Shown here one piece after another: positions 45,952 to 54,674 of a stretch of 64,000 nt of DNA. The stretch's first letter is position 1, and each line of letters opens with the position of its first letter. This stretch comes from Scybalousia_A sp052170555 (lineage in GTDB: Bacteria; Bacteroidota; Bacteroidia; Bacteroidales; P3): positions 141,753-205,752 of the forward strand of contig JBQNAI010000004.1 in the NCBI GenBank assembly GCA_052170555.1, given 5' to 3'. The notes under the pieces were generated by a model, which worked only from the letters and a program-made list of their open reading frames with translations, searched no databases and was not told the origin of the DNA. The position numbers and the translations under genes are program-made.

Positions 45952-46673
45952 GAAAACTATAGCCTTGAGTTATATAGAAGAAAGTTGTCCCATTTTTATA
46001 GAATGAATTCATTACAATTGTTCTTTTTTTGTTAATTTATTTATCTATTTTGAAGTTTTTGAATGTTGATTTGTATGTATAGGTGCTTAGTGTTTTGAAG
46101 GATCATCTAATTATCTTGGTTATAACTGTGCTTGTTTCAAATTTTAACACGTCAAACATATATTAATGAAATGTATTTAGCAGGTTCCATACCTATTGAT
46201 TTGAAGTGCATACTCTAATATATTTTCTTACTGCTTTGCATGGAACGAAAGGAAGAGGCGAATTTATTAATTATTTTTTCAGAGATAATTTGTAATATTT
46301 ACTCGTTATTGGTACAAAATGGATAATGTTTTTCATATCTTTTTGTATACCCTTGTTGTATATCATTTCCTTACTCGTTCGTTTCTATTGCAGATAGTCT
46401 GCTATCAATATTGATTTGTGTAGATATATTGGGATATCTTAATTCTATAAAAATATTGAATTTTATTTAGTAAATAAAAAGAAAATTTTAAAATGGTAGA
46501 GGAGAGAAAAGAATACCTATTTGCTAAGAATAAACATTATATCATTCTTTCTTGTAAATAAAAATATTTTCCTACATTCCCTTTTTCAGGGTTTAATACA
46601 TTTTCTGTTCTTTTGATTTTTTATCCTTTGTAGTTTATTGAAATAATGTTTTGAAACAAATTTGGCTAAGGTA
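45952..46673. other. Gene-poor AT-rich stretch
   Basis: Over 700 bp with no convincing gene, RNA or strong hairpin on either strand; only short chance ORFs such as MVEERKEYLFAKNKHY from 46494. It may be decayed sequence like the region that follows. Confidence 0.5.
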
Positions 46674-46972
46674 ATGCATAGTACAAAAGTTTTTGATTTT
46701 GTTATTTCCTATAAAAAATGTTTTCAGATATGTGAAGAAAATAGAAATATTTTAAAAGAAAAATTAAGAAATGAAAATGATTCAGCAAGCTACTCGTTGT
46801 ATAGATATTTTTTTATAGTGTTTTGTACCGTGTAGAACAAGAATACAGGTATGTATTTAAAGGAAAGTATAAGGATAATCTGTATTCTTGTAAATTTATA
46901 ATTAAATGCAAACATCCATATTGTTGCCCAGATTTGGATATAATAGAGACGAAAAAAAATTTTTTCAAATAA
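46674..46972 (+). pseudogene. Small hypothetical gene with a frameshift in a T7 run
   Basis: Frame 1 from ATG 46674 reads MHSTKVFDFVISYKKCFQIC and KLRNENDSASYSLYRYFF before a stop at 46833. An overlapping frame (46805-46972) reads FFYSVLYRVEQEYRYVFKGK and KYKDNLYSCKFIIKCKHPYC to its stop. One extra T in the T7 run at 46808-46814 merges them into about 98 residues rich in Cys, Lys and Tyr. No family recognised and no promoter box found. May be a real small gene with an error, or a remnant. Confidence 0.4.
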
Positions 46973-47271
46973 GTAATTTACAATACAAGAAAGTAGGTGT
47001 AAAAATTTTGATATGAAACTAGCTATTACAACAGGAAGAACTAAAAAAATACAGGAGAAAACTATACCTTGCGTAAAAGAACGTTTTGTTTTGAAATTGA
47101 AGAGTCAAACTTGTTGTATAATGAAAATACATGCCTAATACTGAATATAAGTAGATATGATGCTATATAAACATTAAGAAAAAGACATAAGGTCATACTA
47201 CCAAATTGTGGATATAATAATATACAAACAATTAATTCAATGGTTACAAGGTAAATATTGTAAGAGACAAA

Positions 47272-47313
47272 CAAAGCTCACATTGTAGTATATACAAAAC
47301 AATGTGAGCTTTG
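47272..47313 (-). terminator. Terminator of the SnoaL-like gene
   Basis: Perfect 15-bp arms CAAAGCTCACATTGT (47272-47286) and ACAATGTGAGCTTTG (47299-47313), 12-nt loop, 12 bp after the stop at 47325. Between 46973 and 47271 I see only weak ORFs on either strand (a 42-codon one at 47013 and a hydrophobic 70-codon one on the minus strand), none convincing. Confidence 0.75.
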
Positions 47314-47324
47314 ATTTCTGTTAT

Positions 47325-48185
47325 TTAAAAACCGAATTTACCATTCTGATGTTGCCATTCAGATTCAGGAAGCAAAGGTTCTATAACATCCCAGTGCTCG
47401 GCAATTTTACCTGCTTCTACTCTAAAAAGGTCGTAGAAACTGACATGTTTACCAGCAAAGCTTCCCTCACTTACTACAAGAACGAAGTTTCCCTCCCCAA
47501 GTACTTTATGAATGCGTTCGTAAACCATTGTTATCCCATTCTTAGCCATTTCTGAAAGAGCTGCTCCTAAACCCGTAAGACCATCTGCAATTGAAGGGTT
47601 ATGTTGTATATAATTGTCTTGATCAAAATAACTTGACAACTTATCAGGAGCTTGACCCATTAGTACATCACGTACAAACTGTTCCACATAGGTTTTATTC
47701 ATTATGGTCTTGTCCAAATCTATTAATTCGGTTGTACCATCCACCATAGTATGGTTACTTGGATTTGCATTGGCAGGTTTTTCAACAAGATTATCCCAAT
47801 GCTCTACTATTTTACCGTCTTCAAATCTGAAGATATCAAAACCTATCTTAGGACCGAAAAAATTATAATCCGTGTGTGTGAATACAAAATCACCATCTTG
47901 GAAAGCACGTATTGTGTTTACCCGTGCCGAACCCTTGGGAAGTTTAGAAAGAGCTGCTCCAAATCCGGTCAATCCGTCCTTTATAGATAGATTGTGTTGT
48001 GTATACTTTTCTGCATTGATGAATGCAATAGGATTTGGATCTCCTGTCTCAATACTCTTAAGAAGAGCTACTACTTTTTCTTTATTATTCATTGTGTTAT
48101 CTATTTGTGTTAAAAAATTTACATCCTGTGCAATACAACTTATTGATGCAAGTAATACAATTAAAAATGTTGTTAATTTTGTCAT
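47325..48185 (-). CDS. Secreted protein with two SnoaL-like domains
   Basis: 286 residues from the ATG at 48185; the ORF runs to 48248 but a promoter box at 48218-48225 excludes that start. Signal peptide ends SCIAQ. Two tandem copies of an NTF2/SnoaL-like domain: copy 1 has YTQHNLSIKDGLTGFGAALS and FDIFRFEDGKIVEHWD, copy 2 has YIQHNPSIADGLTGLGAALS and YDLFRVEAGKIAEHWD. Single-domain relatives are predicted polyketide cyclase-like or ligand-binding proteins. The AraC-type regulator gene lies just upstream on the same strand and is the likely regulator. Confidence 0.87.
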   Translation of the reverse strand: MTKLTTFLIVLLASISCIAQDVNFLTQIDNTMNNKEKVVALLKSIETGDPNPIAFINAEKYTQHNLSIKDGLTGFGAALSKLPKGSARVNTIRAFQDGDFVFTHTDYNFFGPKIGFDIFRFEDGKIVEHWDNLVEKPANANPSNHTMVDGTTELIDLDKTIMNKTYVEQFVRDVLMGQAPDKLSSYFDQDNYIQHNPSIADGLTGLGAALSEMAKNGITMVYERIHKVLGEGNFVLVVSEGSFAGKHVSFYDLFRVEAGKIAEHWDVIEPLLPESEWQHQNGKFGF

Positions 48186-48217
48186 TTTACTCTTTGCTTT
48201 TATTAATTTTGATATTG

Positions 48218-48225
48218 CAAAGGTA
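48218..48225 (-). promoter_or_regulatory. Promoter -7 box of the SnoaL-like gene
   Basis: TACCTTTG then CAAT on the minus strand, 32 bp before the ATG at 48185 and between it and the araC-type gene. Confidence 0.65.
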
Positions 48226-48288
48226 CATACAAGTAATAAGTTACTCATAATCCTTTTTGGAATTTATATGGTAAATTTCAGACAATAC

Positions 48289-49140
48289 TTATTTGTCTCT
48301 AAATTGCATAATCCTAAATTCGTTAGGACTTATACCTGTATGTTTACGAAAGAATTTATTGAAATTAGTTGGTTCTTCAAATCCTAAAGAAAATGCGATT
48401 TCCTTTATGGATAGTTTGCTATACATTAAAAAACGTTTAGCTTCAAGTACTCGTCTGCGGTCTATATATATCTTGGGAGTCATACCTACAGCAAGTCGTA
48501 CAGATTTAGAAAGGGTTTTTCCCTGCGTAACAAGTAAAGGTAAATAATCATTGACGTTATGCCATTGGTGATGATGTTTTTCAACTTCATCAAAGAAACG
48601 TCTTGCAAGTTCATTTGAGTTACCCATCTTTTGGGGTAACCTACGTGCAACTTCAGCCAACAATATACGCAAACAACTACGTGCAATAACTAATTGATAT
48701 TCATCATTTGTATAGCATTCAAGTTCACAAATAAGTTGTTGCATCAGATTATTTATGGGTAGGTTTTGTAACGATATAACTTTACGCTCAAGAGGGGTTA
48801 TACCCAATATTTTGTGAAGTAATTGGGCATCAGTTGGAGCTTCTCCAAGAAATTCAGGAACAAATAATAAAGAAAAAGCTCTTGGATGGGATTGAAGATT
48901 GAAACGGCAGACTTGTCCTGGAGATATCAAAAATGCATCATTGCCTTTCAAACAAAGTTCTTCGAAATCGACCATAAGAAAAAGTTCTCCTTTTTCTACC
49001 CAGATAAGATGATAAAAATCAGCTCTATGTATTACGTTTGTTATGGATGCTTTCTCCCAAAGGAAGTCAAGATTTTTTACTTCAACACCTATTGTAGTAG
49101 AACTATCAAACGGATATTTTTTAATTGTTACATTACCCAT
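48289..49140 (-). CDS. AraC family transcriptional regulator
   Basis: 283 residues. N-terminal cupin-like sensor (HLIWVEKGELFLMVDFEEL, ISPGQVCRFNL) and C-terminal double HTH (about 185-283): GKTLSKSVRLAVGMTPKIYIDRRR, LEAKRFLMYSKLSIKEIAFSLGFEEPTNFNKFFRKHTGISPNEFR, the standard AraC signature. The neighbouring SnoaL-like gene downstream, with its own promoter, is the obvious target candidate. Effector unknown. Confidence 0.93.
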   Translation of the reverse strand: MGNVTIKKYPFDSSTTIGVEVKNLDFLWEKASITNVIHRADFYHLIWVEKGELFLMVDFEELCLKGNDAFLISPGQVCRFNLQSHPRAFSLLFVPEFLGEAPTDAQLLHKILGITPLERKVISLQNLPINNLMQQLICELECYTNDEYQLVIARSCLRILLAEVARRLPQKMGNSNELARRFFDEVEKHHHQWHNVNDYLPLLVTQGKTLSKSVRLAVGMTPKIYIDRRRVLEAKRFLMYSKLSIKEIAFSLGFEEPTNFNKFFRKHTGISPNEFRIMQFRDK

Positions 49141-49178
49141 AATGCAAAAGTCACTATTTATTGTGAAAATTATTTTTT

Positions 49179-50222
49179 TTAGTTTATTCCTTTGCTGTTT
49201 AATGCTTTGCGATAACGAATAGCATTTTGTATATGTTCTTTATGAGTAGTTGCAAAGTTGTGATAACCCGAAAAATCTTCTTTTGCACAGAAGAAAATAT
49301 AGTTATGATGTTTGTATTGTAATACTGATTTTATTGCTTGTACAGATGGCAGACATATGGGAGCGGGAGGCAATCCTATGTATTTGTAAGTATTGAATTT
49401 GGAATCAATTTGAAGATGTTTGCCTGTAATTCTTTTCAGGGTAAAATCGCCTATGGCAAATTTAACAGTCGGGTCAGCCTGCAAGCGCATACTTTTCTTT
49501 AAACGATTTATATAAACGCCGGCTATCATAGGCATTTCATCTTTTTTGGAAGTTTCTTCACTAACTATTGATGCTAAAATAATTATTTCCTGTTTAGTTA
49601 ATTGCGATTGTTTTAAAAAATTCTGATTTTTTCTCCAAAAAAGCTCACTTTCGTTCTGTAATTTTTTTAATAAATCTTTGGCACTAATCGTCCAATATAC
49701 CTCATAAGTATTTGGTATTATATTTTCAAACAGTGTGTTAGAATGCTTAAATCCCTGTTCATTTATTTCTCGCATCAAATCCTGAGGAGTTATCATTAAG
49801 TGTTTGCATACTTTTTGTGCAAAATCGTCACTGGTACGTGCCGTAAGTATTACTAAATTTATGGGTTGTTGATTGCCAGAACGTAGATTTCCAATCAATT
49901 TGATAATAGGGGTTTCAGGTTTTATAATATAATGTCCGACCCTGATATGTTTATGATATTGTAATGTTTTGGATAATGTTGCAAAAGAACTATTGGATTT
50001 ACCAATAATATTGTTATCAATTAATTTTTTATGTATTGTTTCAAACGTATCGTTAGGATAAATGAATACTGTAACATTTTCTTTATTTATTGTTTTTGAG
50101 CAAGTCATATATTCCCATAAACATACAGTTGCTACCGATAATATCAACAGTATTATTGTAGCTAACTTTAATCTTTTGTTAGAGAGCAAATTATTACAAA
50201 TTTTCAGAATTTTTGTTTCCAT
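49179..50222 (-). CDS. mltG: Endolytic murein transglycosylase MltG (YceG-like)
   Basis: 348 residues from the ATG at 50222; the ORF is open to 50258 but the promoter box at 50256-50263 excludes it. Single N-terminal membrane helix (residues 20-37, LATIILLILSVATVCLW), a LysM-like subdomain (FIYPNDTFETIHKKLIDN), then the catalytic YceG domain: EIIILASIVSEETSKKDE with the candidate catalytic Glu222/Glu223, AGVYINRLKKSMRLQADPTV, and LPPAPICLPSVQAIKSVL. Cleaves nascent glycan strands at the inner membrane. No pabC/tmk partner next to it. Confidence 0.93.
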   Translation of the reverse strand: METKILKICNNLLSNKRLKLATIILLILSVATVCLWEYMTCSKTINKENVTVFIYPNDTFETIHKKLIDNNIIGKSNSSFATLSKTLQYHKHIRVGHYIIKPETPIIKLIGNLRSGNQQPINLVILTARTSDDFAQKVCKHLMITPQDLMREINEQGFKHSNTLFENIIPNTYEVYWTISAKDLLKKLQNESELFWRKNQNFLKQSQLTKQEIIILASIVSEETSKKDEMPMIAGVYINRLKKSMRLQADPTVKFAIGDFTLKRITGKHLQIDSKFNTYKYIGLPPAPICLPSVQAIKSVLQYKHHNYIFFCAKEDFSGYHNFATTHKEHIQNAIRYRKALNSKGIN

Positions 50223-50255
50223 CTTTTTATATAAGTGTACATATCTCTTATATTG

Positions 50256-50286
50256 CAAAGGTAGTCAATTTCCTTCACATAGCAAT
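50256..50286 (-). promoter_or_regulatory. mltG promoter
   Basis: Minus strand: ATTG (50283-50286), 19-bp spacer, TACCTTTG (50256-50263) followed by CAAT. Confidence 0.65.
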
Positions 50287-50390
50287 TAGCTAAAGAACAA
50301 AAATAATATGTCATTTTACGAAAATATTTTTTAATGTTGCTTCATCTAAGAGGATGACTAATACATCTCAATGGCACATAATAAAAAAAA

Positions 50391-50487
50391 GGTAAGCTAC
50401 TTATATCGCACCGCTACAACCTCTTTATCCTTGCTTCGGTCAAGACCTGGGGAGTTTCAAAGGGAGCTGGTCGTACAAGACTTACCC
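50391..50487 (-). ncRNA. ffs: Signal recognition particle RNA (small bacterial SRP/4.5S type)
   Basis: The minus strand reads GGTAAGTCTTGTACG at the 5' side, then AACTCCCCAGGTCTTGACCG, AAGCAAGGATAAAGAGG and GTTGTAGCGGTGCG, and ends GCTTACC. This follows the common SRP RNA pattern (AACCxCxCCAGGTC, GAAGCAAGGxTAAxG, GTAGCGGTG). The 5' GGTAAG and 3' CTTACC ends pair, and a T8 run (A8 at 50383-50390) follows as terminator. A TAATTTTG box lies just upstream. About 97 nt, the right size. The apical loop differs from the usual GGAA form: CTTG-ACCGAAG-CAAG. It would bind Ffh to target membrane proteins. A 64-codon ORF on the plus strand here is spurious. Confidence 0.87.
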
Positions 50488-50492
50488 GACTG

Positions 50493-50500
50493 CAAAATTA
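50493..50500 (-). promoter_or_regulatory. Promoter -7 box of the SRP RNA gene
   Basis: TAATTTTG followed by CAGTCGG on the minus strand, placing the transcription start about 7 nt downstream near 50487. Confidence 0.75.
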
Positions 50501-50562
50501 CAACAATTTTTGATAATGGCAATATTTTTGTATTATATTTTAATAATTGTTTGATATTTTAT

Positions 50563-50570
50563 TAATTTTG
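50563..50570 (+). promoter_or_regulatory. Promoter -7 box of hydE
   Basis: TAATTTTG, 20 bp before the ATG at 50591. No clear -33 box at normal spacing. Confidence 0.6.
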
Positions 50571-50590
50571 TCGCCTTATACTTGAATAAT

Positions 50591-51676
50591 ATGAGTTTGA
50601 ATTTGGAAAACATACTAAACAAACAAGAATTCAATAGAGAGGAGTTGGTGTTTCTTTTATCCTTAGAGGGGAAGGAGATGCAATACTTGTTGGATAAATC
50701 GTTGGAAATAAAATTAAAATATTTAGATAACAATGTTCATCTAAGAGGTTTGATAGAATACTCCAACAAGTGTAAGAAAAACTGTTTTTACTGTGGATTG
50801 CGAGCAAAAAATACCGAGATTGATAGGTACGAATTAACAGAAAAAGAAGTAATTGATTGTACTCTATTAGCTATTAAGTTGCATTACGGTTCAATAGCTA
50901 TACAATCTGGAGAGAGGCAGGATAAAACATTTGTTGATAAGATAGAATATTTGATTAAAAAGATAAAGCAAATAAGCAACAATCAAATAGGTATTACTCT
51001 TTCATTAGGTGAGCAAACAAAGGAAACTTATCAGCGTTGGTTTTTGGCGGGAGCACACCGCTATCTACTGAGAATAGAGGCGACAAACAAAGATTTATAT
51101 TACAAAATTCATCCTGTAGATATGATACATTCTTACGAAAAGAGAATGGAATGCATAGATAATTTACTGAATATTGGTTATCAGACTGGAACCGGGGTGA
51201 TGATAGGATTGCCTTTTCAAACTAAGGAGGATTTGGCAGAAGATTTATTGTTTTTCAAACGAAAGAATGTGGCTATGGTTGGCATGGGGCCCTTTATTCC
51301 ACATCAAGATACACCTTTATGGCAATACAAGGATTTGATTCCAAGCAAAGAAGATAGGATGCAATTGACTTTGAAGATGATATCCATATTGCGATTGATG
51401 ATGCCTGAAATAAATATGGTATCGGCTACTGCCAATCAAATCCTTGACCCTTTGGGAAGAGAAAAAGCAATAATTAGTGGAGCAAATGTGATTATGCCTA
51501 ATTTATCTCCCGAAGAGAATAGAGAGCAATACTCTATCTATCCTAATAAAGCAGAAGTGAATGATTCCTTTGAGGAGTGTTCTAATTGTTTGGACGTACG
51601 TATCAAGGAGATTAAACATAAAATTCTTTACGACCAGTGGGGTGATAGCGTTGCTTTCACTAAAAAAAAGTATTGA
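50591..51676 (+). CDS. hydE: [FeFe]-hydrogenase H-cluster maturase HydE
   Basis: 361 residues from the ATG at 50591 (a TTG three codons earlier is in frame). Radical-SAM biotin synthase-like barrel: LRGLIEYSNKCKKNCFYCGL with CxxxCxxC Cys61, Cys65, Cys68. IAIQSGERQDKT, EATNKDLYYKIHP, GTGVMIGLPFQTKEDLAEDL and GMGPFIPHQDTPL are typical of HydE. It makes part of the dithiolate/CO-CN ligand chemistry of the H-cluster; the organism should therefore have an [FeFe]-hydrogenase, HydF and HydG, none of which are in the window. PylB is the main alternative, but the motifs fit HydE better. Confidence 0.88.
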   Translation: MSLNLENILNKQEFNREELVFLLSLEGKEMQYLLDKSLEIKLKYLDNNVHLRGLIEYSNKCKKNCFYCGLRAKNTEIDRYELTEKEVIDCTLLAIKLHYGSIAIQSGERQDKTFVDKIEYLIKKIKQISNNQIGITLSLGEQTKETYQRWFLAGAHRYLLRIEATNKDLYYKIHPVDMIHSYEKRMECIDNLLNIGYQTGTGVMIGLPFQTKEDLAEDLLFFKRKNVAMVGMGPFIPHQDTPLWQYKDLIPSKEDRMQLTLKMISILRLMMPEINMVSATANQILDPLGREKAIISGANVIMPNLSPEENREQYSIYPNKAEVNDSFEECSNCLDVRIKEIKHKILYDQWGDSVAFTKKKY

Positions 51677-51709
51677 ATAGTGAATTACGACGTTATAATA
51701 AAATTTTTG

Positions 51710-51717
51710 TACTTTTG
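51710..51717 (+). promoter_or_regulatory. Promoter -7 box of the DUF4838 gene
   Basis: TACTTTTG followed by CACTT, 20 bp before the ATG at 51738. Confidence 0.6.
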
Positions 51718-51737
51718 CACTTTCAATTAAATGTGGA

Positions 51738-53990
51738 ATGAGAAAGATTATAATGATTTTATCAATATCGGTTATGTTTTTGGCATGTTCTACAACAAAT
51801 AATCGTAACGATATTGTACTATCAAACAAAGGTAATACTAAGTATCATATTATTGTCTCCTCAAAAGCAACGGATAATGAGATATATGCAGCAAAGATTT
51901 TGCAAGAATATATACATAAGATTAGCGGGGCAAAAATCCCCATTGTAAATAAATGTAAAAAGACTCACAAAGAAGAAATACATATCGGTAATTGGGCTAA
52001 ATGCAAGGGGAATATCACGCCTATTGACGGTTTTATGGTTCAAAGAAAAGGTAGTACACTATATTTCAAAGGCAAAGACGATATTCACACTATGTATTCC
52101 GTAATTGATTTTATGGAAAATTATTTGGGTGTCAGACGGTTTACTGCCGATCAGGATTATTTCCCTATTGACTCCTGTTTAACATTGAAAAATTTTAATA
52201 CTTATACCTACAAACCTATAAATGTTTATAGGAATGTCAATAGTAAGTTTATTCGTCAAAATAAGGATTTGAAACGATGGTTCAGAGCTAATACGAATGA
52301 CGATATGTTTGCCAATGGCTATTTTGTTCATACGATATTGGATTTGTGTTCGCCAAAAGAGTTGTTTGATTCTCACCCTGAATATTTTGCGTTGGTAAAT
52401 GGGGAACGTAGCAGAGAACAAATTTGTTGGACTAATGAGGATGTCTTCAATATTGTAAAAAAGAATTTGAGTCGTGCAATGATTATTCAACCGGATAAAA
52501 ATATTTGGAGTGTTTCGCAAGCCGACAATGATATTGTATGCCAATGTGAGAAGTGTAAGAAATTGATTGATAGACACCAATCAGCTGGGGCACCGGTTAT
52601 TTATTTTGTTAATAAAATCGCACGGGAGTTTCCATACAAAACAATTTCTACTCTTGCATACAGGTTTTCTAGACAATGTCCTATCAATATGACTGTTGAA
52701 GATAATGTTCAGATTATGTTGTGTTCAATAGAAGTGGATAGAAACAAAACTATTGAGGAGCAAGGAAAATCCTATGGTTCATTTGCTTATGATATGACTC
52801 AATGGAGCAAAATAACTAAAAATATTTTTCTCTGGGATTATGAATGCAATTTTGATTATTATCTGAGTCCTTTTCCTAATTTGCATGTGTTACAACCTAA
52901 CATTCAATTTTTTGTAAATAATAATGCTTTTCAACACTTTCAACAAGCTAACTGTGACGTAGGACATGAGTTTTCGGAATTGAAAAATTATTTGCTTGCT
53001 CAACTACTCTGGAATCCTAATATTGATGTAGATTTGACAATCACGGAATTTTGCAATAATTATTACGGAAGGGCAGGACACATAATTAAATCTTACATAG
53101 ACGATATTGAAACAAAGGCTATAAAATTGAAGGATACTCTTATTTTGGATATATATGGCTCCCCTGTAAAGATGAAAGACAATTTGTTAAGTAAAGATAA
53201 TTTATTGAAATGGTCCCAAATGTTTGATACAGCAGAGAATGAGGTTAGAGATGACAGTATTTGTTTGTTAAGAGTTAGGACTGCCCGGTTGCCGTTGCAA
53301 TATGCGATAATGGAGATCGCAAAAACAAATATGTATTCACCTAACGGGTGGTTTGAGATGGTTGATAATAAATGGATTGTACGTAAAGAAATGAGGCATA
53401 TGTTAGAAGAATTCCATGATGTTTGTAACCAAATAGAAATGGTGGATATCAATGAAAAAGGTTTGACACCTGAGGAGTATTATCAGACAACTAAACGTAT
53501 GATTGACAATAATTTGTCTGATAATTTGGCGTTTCATAAAAAAGTTACTGCCGACATATCACCTTCACTATTGTATTCCAACGGAGATATCAATACTTTA
53601 ACAGATGGCGTCTTGGGTTCGGACGATTACAAAATGCTTTGGATAGGTTGGTGGGGTGAAGATGTGTCTTTGAGTGTTGATTTGGAACAGATAACAAATA
53701 ATAAAACAATAAGCCTCTCATCATTGAACAAACCCGCATCATGGATTTTACACCCATTGAGCGTTGAATGTAAAGTCAGTAAAGATAATAAACGTTGGGA
53801 GTCATTGGGGGAGGTGCAAGGTTTTGGAAATAATAGATATAATACCGTAACAAAAGATTTCAAATTCTTTTGCAATAAAGAGTTTAGATATATTAAACTT
53901 ATTGTTCACGGTACTAAAACTCTTCCATCGTGGCACCATTGCTATACTCAAAAATCTTGGGTATTTTTGGATGAAATAGTGGTTAATTAG
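51738..53990 (+). CDS. DUF4838 lipoprotein, probable glycosidase-like
   Basis: 750 residues. Lipoprotein signal with FLACS (Cys17). N-terminal alpha-glucuronidase/NAGLU-like domain (residues 30-150, IHIGNWAKCKGNITPIDGF, VIDFMENYLGVRRFT), then the DUF4838 TIM-barrel-like region (about 200-480) with ANGYFVHTILDLCSPKELFD, SVSQADNDIVCQCEKCKKL and IFLWDYECNFDYYLSPFPNL. The C-terminal 130 residues look like a discoidin/F5-8-type carbohydrate-binding domain (NLAFHKKVTADISPS, WIGWWGEDVSLSVDL, FRYIKLIVHGTK). Likely outer-membrane surface glycan-degrading lipoprotein; no SusCD or other CAZyme genes adjoin it. Confidence 0.8.
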   Translation: MRKIIMILSISVMFLACSTTNNRNDIVLSNKGNTKYHIIVSSKATDNEIYAAKILQEYIHKISGAKIPIVNKCKKTHKEEIHIGNWAKCKGNITPIDGFMVQRKGSTLYFKGKDDIHTMYSVIDFMENYLGVRRFTADQDYFPIDSCLTLKNFNTYTYKPINVYRNVNSKFIRQNKDLKRWFRANTNDDMFANGYFVHTILDLCSPKELFDSHPEYFALVNGERSREQICWTNEDVFNIVKKNLSRAMIIQPDKNIWSVSQADNDIVCQCEKCKKLIDRHQSAGAPVIYFVNKIAREFPYKTISTLAYRFSRQCPINMTVEDNVQIMLCSIEVDRNKTIEEQGKSYGSFAYDMTQWSKITKNIFLWDYECNFDYYLSPFPNLHVLQPNIQFFVNNNAFQHFQQANCDVGHEFSELKNYLLAQLLWNPNIDVDLTITEFCNNYYGRAGHIIKSYIDDIETKAIKLKDTLILDIYGSPVKMKDNLLSKDNLLKWSQMFDTAENEVRDDSICLLRVRTARLPLQYAIMEIAKTNMYSPNGWFEMVDNKWIVRKEMRHMLEEFHDVCNQIEMVDINEKGLTPEEYYQTTKRMIDNNLSDNLAFHKKVTADISPSLLYSNGDINTLTDGVLGSDDYKMLWIGWWGEDVSLSVDLEQITNNKTISLSSLNKPASWILHPLSVECKVSKDNKRWESLGEVQGFGNNRYNTVTKDFKFFCNKEFRYIKLIVHGTKTLPSWHHCYTQKSWVFLDEIVVN

Positions 53991-54024
53991 TCGCCAAGAA
54001 AATTAACTGTAGTATGAAAAAGAA

Positions 54025-54060
54025 TTAGTATTATCAAGAAAGAATATATTGAAGTACAAT
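54025..54060. repeat. Fragment of the dispersed palindromic element (copy I)
   Basis: AGTATTATCAAGAAAGAAT then ATATTGAAGTACAATAAG matches the right part of copies D and E (in reverse) with outer arms degraded. Confidence 0.35.
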
Positions 54061-54140
54061 AAGAAATAAGCAAATAATAAAGGTAGTTTTATTGTATGAG
54101 TAGTTATTGATTATAATAATAAATAGATAAATTGGAACAT

Positions 54141-54674
54141 ATGGCAGAAGAAATTCTAAACAAAAAAAAAGATTCGGTATTTAAGTTTGCTTTTCGTTGG
54201 GGAAGTATCATCGGATTTGTAACGTTGATTTATTATATCGTGGGCTTTTATACAGGTTGGGATAAGATGCTTTATTTCAAAGACGTTTATTTTTTCATAG
54301 AGATACTCCTAATCGCCTGGACAATGAATACTTACAAGCGAGAGCGTGGACTGATACAAATAAAGTTTTCCTCTCTTATACTTATCGGTTTCTATGTTTC
54401 TTTGGTTGTTGCACTGTTTTATATCATCTATTTCTTTTTGAGAATTAGTAGATTGGACCCTCTATTTATGAATAACTATATTGTAGAGGTTATTGAGTTG
54501 ATAAAAAAGGAATTCAATATAGATTATTCACAATTGATTACTCCACAAATAGCCAAGCTATTCAAGGCTGCTTTTATTTTCTCAATGTATATTTCATCAA
54601 TCATAAGTACAATGATTTATACTTTGTTACTTGCCAGTTTTATGACTTTAAATCAAAGAATTAATAAAAGATAA
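54141..54674 (+). CDS. DUF4199 family membrane protein (1 of 2)
   Basis: 177 residues from the ATG at 54141 (a TTG at 54132 is in frame). Four membrane helices: WGSIIGFVTLIYYIVGFYTGW, DVYFFIEILLIAWTM, LILIGFYVSLVVALFYIIYFFL and AFIFSMYISSIISTMIYTLL. The fold (FAFRWGSIIGFV, YKRERG) is the DUF4199 pattern. Its stop overlaps the next gene's ATG by one base. In Bacteroidales these genes usually come before a glycosyltransferase, as here, suggesting a role with lipid-linked sugar handling; that is inference. Confidence 0.82.
   Translation: MAEEILNKKKDSVFKFAFRWGSIIGFVTLIYYIVGFYTGWDKMLYFKDVYFFIEILLIAWTMNTYKRERGLIQIKFSSLILIGFYVSLVVALFYIIYFFLRISRLDPLFMNNYIVEVIELIKKEFNIDYSQLITPQIAKLFKAAFIFSMYISSIISTMIYTLLLASFMTLNQRINKR

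Noticed and set aside
47062..47274. Hydrophobic 70-codon minus-strand ORF
   Set aside because: AT-rich, no promoter box, ends in a generic sequence, and adjoins the hairpin at 47272; likely chance.
50371..50565. 64-codon plus-strand ORF
   Set aside because: It overlaps the minus-strand SRP RNA, its promoter and terminator, and its product has no protein-like features.
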